A stretch of DNA of 64,000 nucleotides from Halorarum salinum. Lineage in GTDB: Archaea > Halobacteriota > Halobacteria > Halobacteriales > Haloferacaceae. Under the pieces are notes generated by a model. That model had not been told where the DNA came from and did not search any database. It saw nothing but the letters and a program-made list of their open reading frames with translations. Below are positions 9,708 to 19,542 of this stretch, piece after piece (position 1 is the stretch's first letter; the number at the start of each line of letters is the position of its first letter). Made by a program: the position numbers and the translations under genes. Location: NCBI RefSeq assembly GCF_013402875.1, contig NZ_CP058579.1, positions 1,860,001 to 1,924,000 on the forward strand, given 5' to 3'.

Positions 9708-11822
9708 ATGACGGACCTTTCCGGCCTGTTCGACCCGGACCGCGTCGCGGTGATCGGTGCGACCGACCGCGAGGGCTCGGTCGGGCGGGCGCTGCTGGAG
9801 AACCTGTCGGCGTTCGACGGCGAACTGGTCCCCGTCAACCCGAACCGCGAGACGGTACTGGGGCGGGACTGCTACCCGTCGATCGGCGACGCGCCGGAGG
9901 CCTCCTCGATCGACCTGGCCGTCGTCGCCGTCCCGGCCCGGTTCGCCGTCGACGTCGTCCGACAGGCGGGGGAGGCCGGCGTCCGGAACGTCGTCGTCGT
10001 CACGGCGGGGTTCAGCGAGAGCGGGGACCGGGGCGAACGGCGGGAGCGCGAACTGGTCGCGGTCGCCGAGGAGTACGACCTCGCGCTCGTCGGCCCCAAC
10101 TGCGTCGGCGTCATCGGCACACAGTCGGGGTTGAACGCGACGTTCGTCCGGGGGATGCCCCTGGAGGGCTCCATCTCGCTCATGAGCCAGTCCGGGGCGC
10201 TCATCGCCGCGGTCCTCGGCTGGGCGGCCCAGCACGGCATCGGCTTCCGGCACGTCGTCTCGCTCGGCAACGAGGCCGTTCTCGACGAAGTCGATCTCGT
10301 CGAGGAGTGGGGCCAGGACCCGGACGTCGACGTCGTCCTCGCGTATCTGGAGGACGTCGACGACGGGCGCCGGTTCGTCGACGCCGTCCGCGAGGTGACC
10401 GCCGAGACGCCCGTCGTGGCCCTCAAGTCCGGCCGGACGGAGGCGGGGGCCGAGGCGGCGGCGTCCCACACCGGGTCGATCGCGGGTAGCGACCGGGCCT
10501 ACGAGGCAGCGTTCAACCAGGCGGGGATCCTCAGGGCGGGGACCATCCAGGAGGTGTTCGACTTCGGCCGGGTGCTCTCGGGCCAATCGCCCCTCGAGCG
10601 GGACGGCGTGGCGGTCGTCACGAACGGCGGCGGCCCCGGCGTCCTGGCGACCGACGCGATCGGCGAGTCGCGGCTGACGCCCGCCGAGTTCGGGGACGAC
10701 CTGCACGCCCACCTCGCGGACGTCCTCCCGAGAGGGACCGACGCGACGAACCCGCTCGACGTCCGGGGGGACGCCACCATCGACCGGTTCCGTCGGAGCC
10801 TCGACGCCGTCCTCGGCGCCGACGAGGTGGCAGGCGCCGTCGTCCTCTCGGTCCCGACGGCGCTGTTCGAGTTCGAGGAACTGGCCGAGGTCATAGGGAG
10901 GCAGCAGCGCGACCACGGGAAACCGGTCGTGGCCTGCCTGATGGGCGGCGAGGAGGCGGACCGCGCTGCGGAGGAACTCGAGGCGTACGGCGTTCCCAAC
11001 TACTTCGACCCGGCCAGGGCCGTCGCGGGCCTCGAGGCGCTCGCCGTGTACGGCGACGTCACGCGGCGGGAGTACGAGCGACCGACGACGTTCGACGTCG
11101 AGCGCGACCGGGCCCGGCAGATACTGGCCGGGACGGGCGAGCGCGGCGTCGACCACGTCAGCGTCGAGGCGATGGAGCTGCTCGACGCGTACGGCGTTCC
11201 GACGCCGGCTGGCGACCTCGCCGAGAGCCCGTCGGACGCCGAGGCGATCGCGGCGGACCTCGGCGACCCGGTCGTCATGAAACTCGCCAGCCCGGACATC
11301 CTCCACAAGTCGGACGTCGGCGGCGTCGAGGTTGGCGTCCCGCTCGACTCGGTCGGCGACACCTATCGGGCAATCCTCGAGCGGGCGAGACGGCACGACC
11401 CCGACGCGACGGTCCTCGGGGTGCGGGTCGAGGAACTCGTCGACATCGAGGACAGCACGGAGACGATCGTCGGCGCGAACCGCGACCCGCAGTTCGGTCA
11501 CCTCCTGCTGTTCGGGCTCGGGGGGATCTTCGTCCAGTTCTTCGAGGACACGTCGTTCCGGGTCGCGCCCGTCAGCGAGCGGGAGGCCCGCGAGATGACC
11601 GCGGAGATCCGGGCGGCCCCGATGCTCCGGGGGGCACGCGGGCGGGCCCCGGCCGACCTCGACGCCGTCGTCGAGACGATCCAGCGAGTATCACAGCTGG
11701 TGACCGACTTCCCGGCGATCAGGGAACTCGACATCAACCCGCTGGTCGTGGGCCCGGACGGCGTCCGCGCCGTTGACCTTCGCCTGACCGTGAGCGGTGA
11801 CGTGTCGTCGAGCGCCGAGTGA
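9708..11822 (+). CDS. Acetate--CoA ligase (ADP-forming), fused alpha-beta subunits
   Basis: ADP-forming acyl-CoA synthetase converts acetyl-CoA, ADP and phosphate to acetate, CoA and ATP, giving substrate-level ATP in archaea. The start at 9708 follows GGAGG with 7-8 bases spacing; the TTG eight codons earlier would precede that site. Order along 704 residues: CoA-binding Rossmann domain (RVAVIGATDREGSVG), ligase-CoA domain with phosphohistidine His254 in AASHTGSIAG, then an ATP-grasp domain from about residue 480 (PVVMKLASPDILHKSDVGGV). It is a full-length single-chain type. In bacteria, similar genes often travel with UspA and Hsp20 in anaerobic-stress clusters. Confidence 0.93.
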   Translation: MTDLSGLFDPDRVAVIGATDREGSVGRALLENLSAFDGELVPVNPNRETVLGRDCYPSIGDAPEASSIDLAVVAVPARFAVDVVRQAGEAGVRNVVVVTAGFSESGDRGERRERELVAVAEEYDLALVGPNCVGVIGTQSGLNATFVRGMPLEGSISLMSQSGALIAAVLGWAAQHGIGFRHVVSLGNEAVLDEVDLVEEWGQDPDVDVVLAYLEDVDDGRRFVDAVREVTAETPVVALKSGRTEAGAEAAASHTGSIAGSDRAYEAAFNQAGILRAGTIQEVFDFGRVLSGQSPLERDGVAVVTNGGGPGVLATDAIGESRLTPAEFGDDLHAHLADVLPRGTDATNPLDVRGDATIDRFRRSLDAVLGADEVAGAVVLSVPTALFEFEELAEVIGRQQRDHGKPVVACLMGGEEADRAAEELEAYGVPNYFDPARAVAGLEALAVYGDVTRREYERPTTFDVERDRARQILAGTGERGVDHVSVEAMELLDAYGVPTPAGDLAESPSDAEAIAADLGDPVVMKLASPDILHKSDVGGVEVGVPLDSVGDTYRAILERARRHDPDATVLGVRVEELVDIEDSTETIVGANRDPQFGHLLLFGLGGIFVQFFEDTSFRVAPVSEREAREMTAEIRAAPMLRGARGRAPADLDAVVETIQRVSQLVTDFPAIRELDINPLVVGPDGVRAVDLRLTVSGDVSSSAE

Positions 11823-12697
11823 TCGTTCGGCTCATCCCTCCAATACATAATCAATACATGATATATGTAAAAACGGAAACTCTGTTCGGACGTCGGCAAT
11901 CCGCCGACCCACGTCGTGCCAGACCGTCCGGTGGGACCCCCGACCTCGGCCGATGCTGACGTGCGCGAACGGGCGGCACGGGGACGAACCGGGAGATCCC
12001 TGGAACCCCGGTCGAACTGCTCTAAGCTCCCGAGAGCGGCCGAAACGATCGAACCATGGAGGCGACGGCCGGCCCCTCGCTTCCGGTGGTCCTCGACGTG
12101 TCAGCGGAATCTACACGAACACGACCCCCGGGAGCGGGGATCGAGCGTCGCCGAACCGTCGGTCGCGATCGAACCCACTTGCGACCCCGGCCGCTCCCTG
12201 ATAGTGACGGAAAAAATTTAATTCACTTTTACCATACGTGAAAGGACACGTTACTCGAACGGTCGGCCCCTGCCTCCGGCGACCCAACGTGCGTGGGGCC
12301 CTTCGTTCCCGGCCGACGTGCTGCGCGTTTCTACCGTTGGTGAGTCGTACCGACCACGTTCGGGATTTCCCCGGCCACCTGCTCCTCTCGGTCACCACGG
12401 AGAGGACGGGACGGACGTGGTCAGGTCGCCGAGGACGCCCTTTTCCGGAGCGTGTACTCCCCCGCAGTCGACGCGGATAACACCTTGGTCCTGCACCACG
12501 AAGGACGAGTCGTGTGCCCGAGTGATGCCCGTACTGCGAGGAGGACGTCACGTCGGTGAACGGCGGCGAACCTCGAGGGCACTTCGGGGTCGCCACCGTC
12601 TGGATCGCCCGATCTACGGGAGGATGCTCGGCGTCTCCGAGTGGACGAACTGACGGTGTCGGCACGAACAGCGAGCACACGGACGGAGTCGATACAC
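11823..12697. other. Gene-free stretch with A/T-rich elements and a possible zinc-ribbon scrap
   Basis: About 875 bases follow the acetate-CoA ligase with no convincing gene; the open frames here are basic and lack haloarchaeal character. Three things stand out. An inverted repeat, TACAT-GATAT-ATGTA, lies at 11855-11869, about 33 bases after the stop. An A/T tract at 12207-12230 looks like a promoter but has no gene in register. A short frame near 12525-12560 reads CPYCEEDVTSVNGG after an in-frame stop and could be a remnant of a small zinc-ribbon protein. All are weak. Confidence 0.4.
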
Positions 12698-13462
12698 ATG
12701 TCCCAGGAACCCCCATCAGCCACGTTCGACCGACTGACAGAACTCGAAGCCGAAGCGCCGACGCTCATCGAAGGGTTGCCCGGCCACGGACTGGTCGCAG
12801 CGATCGCGACCGACATGATCACTAGGCAGCTGGACCTCGGCCATCACGGCAACGTGGTCTCGGATGACTTCCCGCCGGTCACGTCGTTCCAGGACGGACG
12901 CGTGCGGGAGCTCGTCCGCGTCTACGCCCGCGACGAGCCGCCCGTGATGACGCTCCAGAGCGACGTGGCGCTCCCCGGACGGGCCGCGAGGGCGCTCGGT
13001 CGGTGTATCCTCGAGGACCTCGCCCCGGAGTTCGACCGGGCGATCTTCCTCGCGGGTTCCCCCGCCGGGACCGAGGAACAGGTCGGCGACGTGTTCGGTG
13101 TCGCGACGACGGACGCCATCGAATCACAGCTTCGAGGCGCCGACATCGCGCCGGCGGAGGGGAGCGGATTGATCGGCGGCATCACGGGCGCGCTCGTCTC
13201 CGAGTGCTATCACGCGGACGTCCCCGCGGCCGTACTGGTCGTGAAAGCGAACCCCTACCTCCCGGACCCGGTTGCGGCCCGCTCGGTGATCGAGAACGCC
13301 CTCGAACCGCTCGTTCGGTTCGACATCGACACGACTGAACTCGAGGAACAGGCCGATCAGATCAGGACGCAGATGGAACAGATCGCCCGGCACTACCGGC
13401 AGATGGCGGAGGCAGGGCGGCCCGAACTCGAGGAGCCGACGGGACCGAACATGTACCAGTGA
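12698..13462 (+). CDS. PAC2 family protein (proteasome assembly chaperone-like)
   Basis: The start is the ATG at 12698 (MSQEPPSATFDRL). The 254-residue product has the PAC2/COG2047 hallmarks: TLIEGLPGHGLVAAIATD at 35-55, GRVRELVRVYARDEPPVMTL, a central AIFLAGSPAGTEEQ loop, and GLIGGITGALVSECYHADVPAAVL near 170. A C-terminal helical tail (EEQADQIRTQMEQIARHYRQM) is likely coiled. Archaeal PAC2 proteins are thought to help assemble the 20S proteasome or bind its gate, but some members have no known role. It stands alone, about 880 bases after the previous gene. Confidence 0.85.
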   Translation: MSQEPPSATFDRLTELEAEAPTLIEGLPGHGLVAAIATDMITRQLDLGHHGNVVSDDFPPVTSFQDGRVRELVRVYARDEPPVMTLQSDVALPGRAARALGRCILEDLAPEFDRAIFLAGSPAGTEEQVGDVFGVATTDAIESQLRGADIAPAEGSGLIGGITGALVSECYHADVPAAVLVVKANPYLPDPVAARSVIENALEPLVRFDIDTTELEEQADQIRTQMEQIARHYRQMAEAGRPELEEPTGPNMYQ

Positions 13463-13640
13463 CGGTCGAGCCGATTCCGACTCCCGTTCGAGGCGTTCCC
13501 GACCCCAGTTCGAGGCGGAACCTGGGGGCCGGTGTCCAGTCCGGGGCGAACGACCCCCAATAGCCGGAGCGGTACGAGTCGGGTGAGGACGCTCGAACCC
13601 GGCGTGAGGATATTTACCCCGGGAATCCGATAGCCGACAC

Positions 13641-13838
13641 GTGTCCGAGTACTCACATCCGCCACGGGATTCGCCGGATTGGGAGCACCCCGATTTCTGC
13701 CTGTTCTGTGGCGCGAGGCTGACGGACGGTGGTGCGGGGTTCGTCGATCATCTCGCGGACGCTCCGGCGTGCAGAGAACGCTTCGAGGAGTGGCGTGAAC
13801 GAGTCATCGAGGACATCGGCGGCGAGTGGAGCGGGTAG
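13641..13838 (+). CDS. Small putative zinc-finger protein
   Basis: The GTG-started, 65-residue, acidic protein contains two likely zinc-ligand pairs: CLFCG at residues 20-24 and HLADAPAC at about 37-44. This gives a C-x2-C...H-x6-C arrangement typical of the single-domain zinc fingers abundant in haloarchaea. An A/T-rich segment about 25-30 bases before the start (ATATTTACC) fits a leaderless promoter. The partner, if any, is unknown. Confidence 0.7.
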   Translation: MSEYSHPPRDSPDWEHPDFCLFCGARLTDGGAGFVDHLADAPACRERFEEWRERVIEDIGGEWSG

Positions 13839-13952
13839 GCCGGCCGCGATGCTCCAGTAGCGGCGGCGGTTTTCGGATCGCTTTCCGCCGCGTTCCTCGT
13901 CGAACCGTGGGGCTCGGGAGTCGACTCCCACGAGCGATCGAGGCGCTCCGGG

Positions 13953-14057
13953 CTACAGTGACCGGGCCAGGTACGCCGCGAGGTCGAGGGTGGTGACCAT
14001 CCCGACGACCTCCTCGCCCTGGACCACCGGAACGTGATGGATCAGGTGTTCGATCAT
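13953..14057 (-). pseudogene. CBS-domain protein remnant (last ~34 codons)
   Basis: On the minus strand the frame ending at 13953 reads MIEHLIHHVPVVQGEEVVG and continues MVTTLDLAAYL. That is the last helix-strand-helix of a CBS domain (HHVPVV and VGMVT signature). Upstream residues in the same frame are Arg-rich and do not resemble CBS sequence, so the first three quarters of the protein are lost. CBS proteins sense adenine nucleotides, and hypoxia-induced Hrp1 of Mycobacterium is one. This looks like a decayed member of the nearby stress set. Confidence 0.65.
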
Positions 14058-14976
14058 GGTCCCGCCGAACCCGTCCGGTTTGGAAAGCGGACGTGACGAT
14101 GGTCGCCGTCCGGTCCGCCCTCCTCTGGGTGCGGATCGTACGTCGGGGGACGGGAGGTGGGCACGCCTCACGCGGGACCGAAGGCTGCCGGTAGGCCCGA
14201 AGCACGCTCGCAACCTCTCCCTACCGTATCTGCGCGGCCGGTAGCGCGACCGTGTGCGCGGTAACGTCTTCGAACCCGAACTCACCGAACGTGGTCGTCC
14301 ACAGCTCCCCTTTCCGGGCTCGAGCGTGGAGTGCTCGTCCGCGGAGTACTCGCCTCTCCCGACGTTGTGGCTCCAGGCAGGGCTCGAACTGGCCCGTCAC
14401 GGGTCCCGTACGGACGGTCCCCATAGTCTCACGTTATCACACGCCGCCGGGACGTTACAACGTTACATCTGTAAACTACCGCCGTCCGTCGCCGCCGCCG
14501 ATCGTCGGCAGTACCGGAACCCTACTTCGCGTAACGAATCCGCTATCGGTACGCCGGGAACCGCCGGGGCTCCACTCGCCGTCCCTTCGGGACCCGACGA
14601 TCGCCGCCCCCCGGTGACCCAGTCGCCCGCGTGGGTCGTTCGGGAACGGTTCGAGGCTGCGGTCGGCCACGGACGGTCGCTCGAGGCGTCCGTGGGCGCC
14701 CTGTCGCCGAGTTTCCGGCGCGCTGTCCGGTCACGGGGACTAACGGCCATCCCGTTCGTCCGGACGCAGGTCGGCTCACGGACGCCGTTCCGGCGTCCGC
14801 GGTGCCGGGACCCGCCGAACGAGCACTCGGACGTCCTCGGCGAGCGGCGACCCGGCGTGCGTCGAAGCGATGGACGGACCGACGAGCATGGGCGCCCACC
14901 CCGTCGCCGGCGATCGGATCCTGACGTGGACCGCATTATTTGAGGGAAGCCGACGTTACATCGAGTGGGACCACAG
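14058..14976. other. Gene-poor stretch between the CBS remnant and the SDR gene
   Basis: About 920 bases without a supportable gene. Open frames on both strands are rich in Arg, Pro and Ser and look like shadows. One minus-strand scrap ending at 14221 carries GELWTTTFGEFGFEDVTAHT, which has plausible haloarchaeal composition but no family I recognise. A palindrome at 14463 is listed separately. A CATTATTTGAG element at about 14933-14943 is a likely promoter for the SDR gene. Confidence 0.4.
14463..14474. promoter_or_regulatory. Palindrome TTACA-TC-TGTAA (possible operator)
   Basis: A perfect 5-base inverted repeat with a 2-base spacer sits in an A/T-rich patch. It is preceded by a direct repeat CGTTACAA/CGTTACAT at 14453-14468. 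This arrangement is typical of sites bound by dimeric winged-helix regulators. No gene starts nearby, so it may be a relic. Confidence 0.35.
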
Positions 14977-15726
14977 ATGACCGACAAACTCGCCGACAAG
15001 ACAGCGCTGATTACGGGTGCGTCGTCGGGAATCGGGCGTGCGATCGCGATCCGATTCGCGGACGAGGGTGCGAACGTCGTCGTCGCCGACGTCCGGGAGG
15101 ACCCACGCGAGGGCGGCACGCCGACCCACGAGGTGATCCCTGGGGCGCGGTTCGTCGAGACGGACGTCTCCGACGTCGAGGACCTCCGGGCAGCCATCGA
15201 CGAGACGGTGGAGGCGTTCGGGAGCCTCGACGTCATGGTGAACAACGCGGGAGTGTTCCCGGGGAGCCAGCCGATCGCGGCGGTCGAGGAGGCGGACTAC
15301 GACTGGCTGATGGGTGTCAACCTCAAGGGCGTCTACTTCGGGAGCAAGTTCGCCGCGGAGGCGATGCGCGAGGGGGGTGACGGGGGCTCGATCGTCAACG
15401 TCTCGTCGATCGCCGGACTCGTCGGGTACGCCGACGCGTCGACGTACTGCGCCTCGAAGGGTGGGATCACGAACCTCGTACGGGAACTCGCGCTCGAACT
15501 CGGCGAGGACGGCATCCGGGTGAACGCGATCAACCCCGGCGTGATCGAGACGGCGATGACGACCCAGGACGCGTCGGTCGCGGGGACGATCGACCAGCAG
15601 ATCCCGTTGCGCCGCGACGGACAGCCCGAGGACGTCGCCGGCGCTGCGCTCTTCCTGGCCAGCGAGGACGCCGCGTACGTCACCGGGCACAACCTCGTGG
15701 TGGACGGCGGATACACTGCACAGTGA
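14977..15726 (+). CDS. Short-chain dehydrogenase/reductase (SDR), NAD(P)-dependent
   Basis: The 249-residue classical SDR starts at the ATG 14977 (MTDKLADKTALITG). It shows TGASSGIG at residues 13-20 for the coenzyme, an acidic residue after the second strand (VVADVRED) that favours NAD, the NNAG motif, and the catalytic Tyr157-x3-Lys161 pair in STYCASKGG. A C-terminal TGHNLVVDGG strand matches the glucose/3-oxoacyl reductase-like group. The substrate cannot be fixed. It is followed in the same direction by a Gfo/Idh/MocA oxidoreductase, which hints at sugar or polyol oxidation (inference). Confidence 0.92.
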   Translation: MTDKLADKTALITGASSGIGRAIAIRFADEGANVVVADVREDPREGGTPTHEVIPGARFVETDVSDVEDLRAAIDETVEAFGSLDVMVNNAGVFPGSQPIAAVEEADYDWLMGVNLKGVYFGSKFAAEAMREGGDGGSIVNVSSIAGLVGYADASTYCASKGGITNLVRELALELGEDGIRVNAINPGVIETAMTTQDASVAGTIDQQIPLRRDGQPEDVAGAALFLASEDAAYVTGHNLVVDGGYTAQ

Positions 15727-15906
15727 CCCCACGGTTCCGGCGACAGCGGCCGGTTCCGGCGCCGGTGGACGGATATCGCCACAGTGGTCGGATTCCCGAC
15801 CGACGTCGCTCCAGCGGCTAAGCTGATACGAACGTTGCCGACTGTCGTTTACGGTACGCCATCCACGGACGTACACGCTTTTCGTGCTCATCGTCGTCGG
15901 TTGGGT

Positions 15907-16953
15907 ATGGTCATTCAGCTCGGCGCCATCGGCATCGGCGGCATCGGCCACCTGGAACTTGACTTCCTCGCCGGGATGGCGGACGTCCAGATCGTCGCCG
16001 GAGCCGACGTGTCGCGTGGCGCCTGCGCGGTCTTCGAGGACGAGTTCGACGCACCCGCGTATGCCGACCACCGGGCGATGCTGGACGCGCACGCCGGCGA
16101 ACTCGACGGCGTCCTCGTCGCGACGCCACACGTCTTTCACTACGAACAGGCGACCGCCTGCCTCGAGGCCGGACTGCACGTGCTGCTGGAGAAACCCATG
16201 ACGATGGACGTCCGGGACGCGGTCGCGCTCGCCAGGACGGCACGCAACCGCGACCGTGTCCTGCAGATCGGCTACCAGCGGCGCTTCCACCCGGTGTTCC
16301 AGACGATGAAGAACGTCGTCGACAGCGGACGGATGGGCGACCTCCACACCGTCGTGTGTTACATCGGGCAGGACTGGATCACGCCCCAGCAGGGGACGTG
16401 GCGGGTCGACCCGGAGGTCTCGGGGGGTGGCCAGCTGTACGACACCGGCAGCCACCTCCTGGACGCCCTGCTGTGGGTCAGCGGCGGCGCCCCCGAGACC
16501 GTCACGGCCTCGATCGAGTACGCCGTGCCCGAGATCGACGTCAGCGCGGCGCTCACCACGCGCCTCGCGCGCGAGGGCCACGTGGCAACCGCGAGCGTCG
16601 CCGTGACGGGCGACGGCGTCGAGACCGACCCACGGGAGGGCTACGTCGTCTGGGGGACCCGCGGGTGTCTCGTGTACACCGGCGATCGCCTCTACGTCGA
16701 GCACAAGGGGGCGACCCGGTACACGGTGGAGGCGGGGGCGGCAACGCACTACGACGAGACGACGTTCAGGAAGGTGAGAAACTTCGTCGACGCGGTCGCC
16801 GGTCGCGCCGACCCGCAGGTGCCCGCCGCCGAGTCCGTCCCGGTCGTCGCGCTCACCGAGGGCGCGTATCTGGCGGCCGAGGAGGGCCGGACAGTCGACG
16901 TGCAACGTCTCATCGCCGACGCCGAACGCGAGTTCGAGGGCGACGGCCGCTGA
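15907..16953 (+). CDS. Gfo/Idh/MocA family oxidoreductase
   Basis: The start is the ATG at 15907 (MVIQLGAIGIGGIGH), right at the glycine-rich Rossmann motif; the longer frame upstream is not family-like. The 348-residue protein has the GIGGIG nucleotide site, the catalytic LLEKPMTMD segment near 95-103, and the alpha/beta C-terminal domain with GGGQLYDTGSHLLDALLWVSG near 175-195. His183 in that segment is the usual catalytic histidine region. Likely NAD(P)-dependent oxidation of a sugar, inositol or related compound. It may form a pathway with the SDR upstream. Confidence 0.9.
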   Translation: MVIQLGAIGIGGIGHLELDFLAGMADVQIVAGADVSRGACAVFEDEFDAPAYADHRAMLDAHAGELDGVLVATPHVFHYEQATACLEAGLHVLLEKPMTMDVRDAVALARTARNRDRVLQIGYQRRFHPVFQTMKNVVDSGRMGDLHTVVCYIGQDWITPQQGTWRVDPEVSGGGQLYDTGSHLLDALLWVSGGAPETVTASIEYAVPEIDVSAALTTRLAREGHVATASVAVTGDGVETDPREGYVVWGTRGCLVYTGDRLYVEHKGATRYTVEAGAATHYDETTFRKVRNFVDAVAGRADPQVPAAESVPVVALTEGAYLAAEEGRTVDVQRLIADAEREFEGDGR

Positions 16954-17081
16954 CGCGGTGACGCCCCGTCCGCCCGGCGACCCGCGGCGGGAGGGCGCTA
17001 CGCGACACGCCACGAGTCGCCCCGTCGACCCGGCGGCGCTGGACCGGAGCCCCGGCGAGTCGCCCAGCCGTTCGATGGGCG

Positions 17082-17924
17082 TCAGTCGGTGTCCGAGGGC
17101 GCGTCCTCGCCGAGGACGCCGTCCAGCATCGTCCGCTCGATCCGAACGTTCGCCGCGTCGTTCGCGACCGTGTTGGTGAGATAGAGTGCGTCGTACGTGT
17201 CCCGGACCCGCCGGACGCCCTCGTCGACGACGCCGTGGACCGCGGCGGCCTGTACCGTTCCAGCGCCCTGGTTCTTCAACCGCCGGAACGCCTCGACCAT
17301 CGTCCCCCCGGTCGCGATCAGGTCGTCGAACACGAGCACGTCCCGCCCGTCGACGTCGAGTTCACCGGTCAGTTCGACGTCGTGGGCGCTCCCCCGGACC
17401 TTCTCGAAGCCGGGGACGCCGAAGCGCTCGACCGCCCCGAGATCCGGCCCGACGACGACGTAGTCGTCCATCGAGACGTGGTTCCGGATCGCCGGAAACG
17501 CGTGCAGCACCTCGAGCGGGACCTCGCGAACCCAGTCCCGGTGGCCGAAGTGGGGGTCGACGGTGTAGATGCGGTCGACCCCGTAGTACCCGGTGAGCTT
17601 CCGAAGAATCGACCGGGCGTAGTTGAGCGTTCCCTCGTAGAACGCCTCGTCCTGCCTGCCGTAGGGGACGTACGAGAACGCGAGGGTCACCGAGCAGTCG
17701 TTCTCGACGAGCAGTTCGAGCGTCCCGTGGAGGTACGCCAGTCCCCGATTCGGACGCGGCTGTCCGGCGTGTATCAGGACGACGTCGTCGAGCGAGTCGA
17801 GCCCCGCGAGCTGGACGTACACCTCGTCGTCCGGGAAGGTCCGACTCCCGTCCCGGGGGTGCGGCGCGAGTCGGTGCGCGTCGACGTCGAGGTGTTCCGC
17901 GCTCGGGGTTACGACGAGGTCCAT
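17082..17924 (-). CDS. Ribose-phosphate pyrophosphokinase-like protein
   Basis: The 280-residue protein (ATG at 17924; a GTG four codons earlier is possible) has the two-domain PRPP-synthetase layout. An N-terminal half carries FSYVPYGRQDEAF, with the YxRQD segment of the ATP site. A second half carries the PRPP loop VFDDLIATGGTM near 185-197. VDPHFGHRD corresponds to the conserved DxHxxQ metal site, here with Gly-His. It may be an accessory paralogue rather than the main PRPP synthase, because it diverges at that site. It is followed by a hydrolase gene and close to a phosphoribosyltransferase. Confidence 0.82.
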   Translation of the reverse strand: MDLVVTPSAEHLDVDAHRLAPHPRDGSRTFPDDEVYVQLAGLDSLDDVVLIHAGQPRPNRGLAYLHGTLELLVENDCSVTLAFSYVPYGRQDEAFYEGTLNYARSILRKLTGYYGVDRIYTVDPHFGHRDWVREVPLEVLHAFPAIRNHVSMDDYVVVGPDLGAVERFGVPGFEKVRGSAHDVELTGELDVDGRDVLVFDDLIATGGTMVEAFRRLKNQGAGTVQAAAVHGVVDEGVRRVRDTYDALYLTNTVANDAANVRIERTMLDGVLGEDAPSDTD

Positions 17925-18048
17925 GGGAACGTACACGTATCACGGTCGACCGGCATCCCGGGGCGCCCGGTTATCGTCGTTTCCGGCATCTCCTCCATCC
18001 CCTCCCACCTCTCCAGCCATCGTCGGGTCAGCCGCGTCGGGAACGGCG

Positions 18049-18690
18049 TCACGACAGGTGCCGCTCGAACCAGTCCGCGGCGAGTTCGGCGACCTCCTCG
18101 AGTTCGCCGGGGCCCTCGAAGAGGTGGCCGGCGCCCTCGATCACCGCCAACTCCCTCGTGCACGTGAGTTCGTCCAGTGCCTCCCGGTTGAGGTCCAGGA
18201 CCTGCGTGTCGGCGCCGCCGACGACGAACAGCGTTGCGGCCGTCACCTCCGCCAACTCCGCCGACGCGAGGTCCACCCGCCCGCCGCGGGACACGACGGC
18301 GGCGGCGTCGTCACCGCGCCGGGCCGCGGCACGTAGCGCGGCCGCCGCCCCGGTGCTCGACCCGAAGTAGCCGAGGTTCGTCGCGCGAGTCCCCTCGCGC
18401 CCGCGAAGCCACTCGGTCGCGGCGAGCAGCCGCTCGGTCAGGAGTTCGATGTCGAACCTGGTCTCGTACTCCCGGTCCTCCTCCTCTGTGAGCAGGTCAA
18501 ACAGGAGCGTCCCCAGACCGTGCCTCCGGAGCACCTCCGCGACGAACGTGTTGCGCGGGCTCTTCCTACTGCTTCCGCTCCCGTGTGCGAACACGACGAG
18601 GCCGGCGGCGCCGTCCGGAACGAGCAGTTCGCCCTCGAGTTCGACCCCGTCGACCGGGATGGTTACGGGGTTCTGCGTCTGCTCGGCCAT
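18049..18690 (-). CDS. Dienelactone hydrolase-family alpha/beta hydrolase
   Basis: The 213-residue alpha/beta hydrolase carries VVFAHGSGSSRKSPRN near the oxyanion hole, nucleophile Ser112 in GYFGSSTGAAAAL, an acid at Asp161 (GGADTQVLDLN) and His189 in GAGHLFEGPGEL, so the triad is complete. In many bacteria this domain is fused to or encoded with a phosphoribosyltransferase of the type found at 19543. Here they are separate genes 0.85 kb apart with a frameshifted UspA between. The substrate is unknown; the association with stress genes is the main clue. Confidence 0.87.
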   Translation of the reverse strand: MAEQTQNPVTIPVDGVELEGELLVPDGAAGLVVFAHGSGSSRKSPRNTFVAEVLRRHGLGTLLFDLLTEEEDREYETRFDIELLTERLLAATEWLRGREGTRATNLGYFGSSTGAAAALRAAARRGDDAAAVVSRGGRVDLASAELAEVTAATLFVVGGADTQVLDLNREALDELTCTRELAVIEGAGHLFEGPGELEEVAELAADWFERHLS

Positions 18691-18860
18691 ACTCGAACGG
18701 ACGGGATAGTCGAACGTTAACGTTCCTCCTCGACGAGTCGAGCGTCGTCACCGCGTCGTGCTCGCTCCTCCGACGTGCTCGCTCCCGGCTGTGCTCGCTC
18801 GGGGCGTCCTCGCCGCTCCGGGAACCCGTCCGCTTCGGTCGCACGGACGGCACCCTCGGG

Positions 18861-19323
18861 TCACTCCTCCGACTCCTCCGGCTCTTCCGTCCCTCGGACG
18901 GTGAGGACGGGAACATCGGCGGTCCGGACGACCCGTTCGGTGACGCTCCCCAGGAGCCACCTGTCCAGCCCGCGTCGACCGTGGGTCCCCATGACGATCA
19001 GGTCCACGTCGTTCTCGTCGGCGTACTCGAGGATCGCGCGGTGGACGACGCCGGCCTCGCGGGTCGCCCCGACGAACGCCGTCCCCGCGCGGTCGGCCCG
19101 CTCCTCGACCCGCTGGATCGTCCGTTCGCCCTCCCGACGGAGAGCCTCGTAGATCGGCTCCAGGTCGAGGCCGCTGCCGTCGAACCCGGTGTACGGATAG
19201 CTGGTGTCGACGACGTACAGGGTGTGAAGGACCACGTCGTACCTGTCGGCGACGTCGAGCACTGGTCGAGCGCCCGGAGGGACTCGTCGCTCCCGTCAGT
19301 GGGAAAGAGGATGGTTTCGTACA
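18861..19323 (-). pseudogene. Universal stress protein UspA, single-base frameshift
   Basis: Translation from the ATG at 19323 gives MYETILFPTDGSDESLRAL, the classic UspA opening. It then runs out of frame near 19262, after codon 20. The next frame resumes with VLDVADRYDVVLHTLYVVD and continues to a full C-terminus with the ATP-binding GTHG-x9-GS motif and VPVLTVRG. Restoring one base after the Asp-Gln codons would give an intact protein of about 153 residues. Only residues after a GTG at 19262 can be read from the downstream frame alone. It may be a real mutation or a base-call error. Confidence 0.85.
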
Positions 19324-19542
19324 TGGCTTGCACCACGTCACTCCGTCTTGAAAGGGTCGCTCGGCGCGGTAAGCAGTGTTCGCCCGCTTCCGGCGGGCGC
19401 GGTGGATTGCGGTTCCGACGCGGTCGTGAGTGGGGGCGTCGGGGTCGTCGGAGTAGTTGGCGGGGTTCGACGGCCCGACCGTCGAATGGTTCAATGAGTT
19501 CCCCGACGAAGGGACGGTCGTCCCTCACAGGGGCGATCATCC

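Noticed and set aside
9591-11501. Long minus-strand open frame of 636 codons
   Set aside because: Antisense shadow of the acetate-CoA ligase, whose domains and motifs are unmistakable.
12111-12716. Minus-strand 201-codon frame
   Set aside because: Basic, Arg/Ser/Pro-rich, no family and unlike the acidic proteins of this genome.
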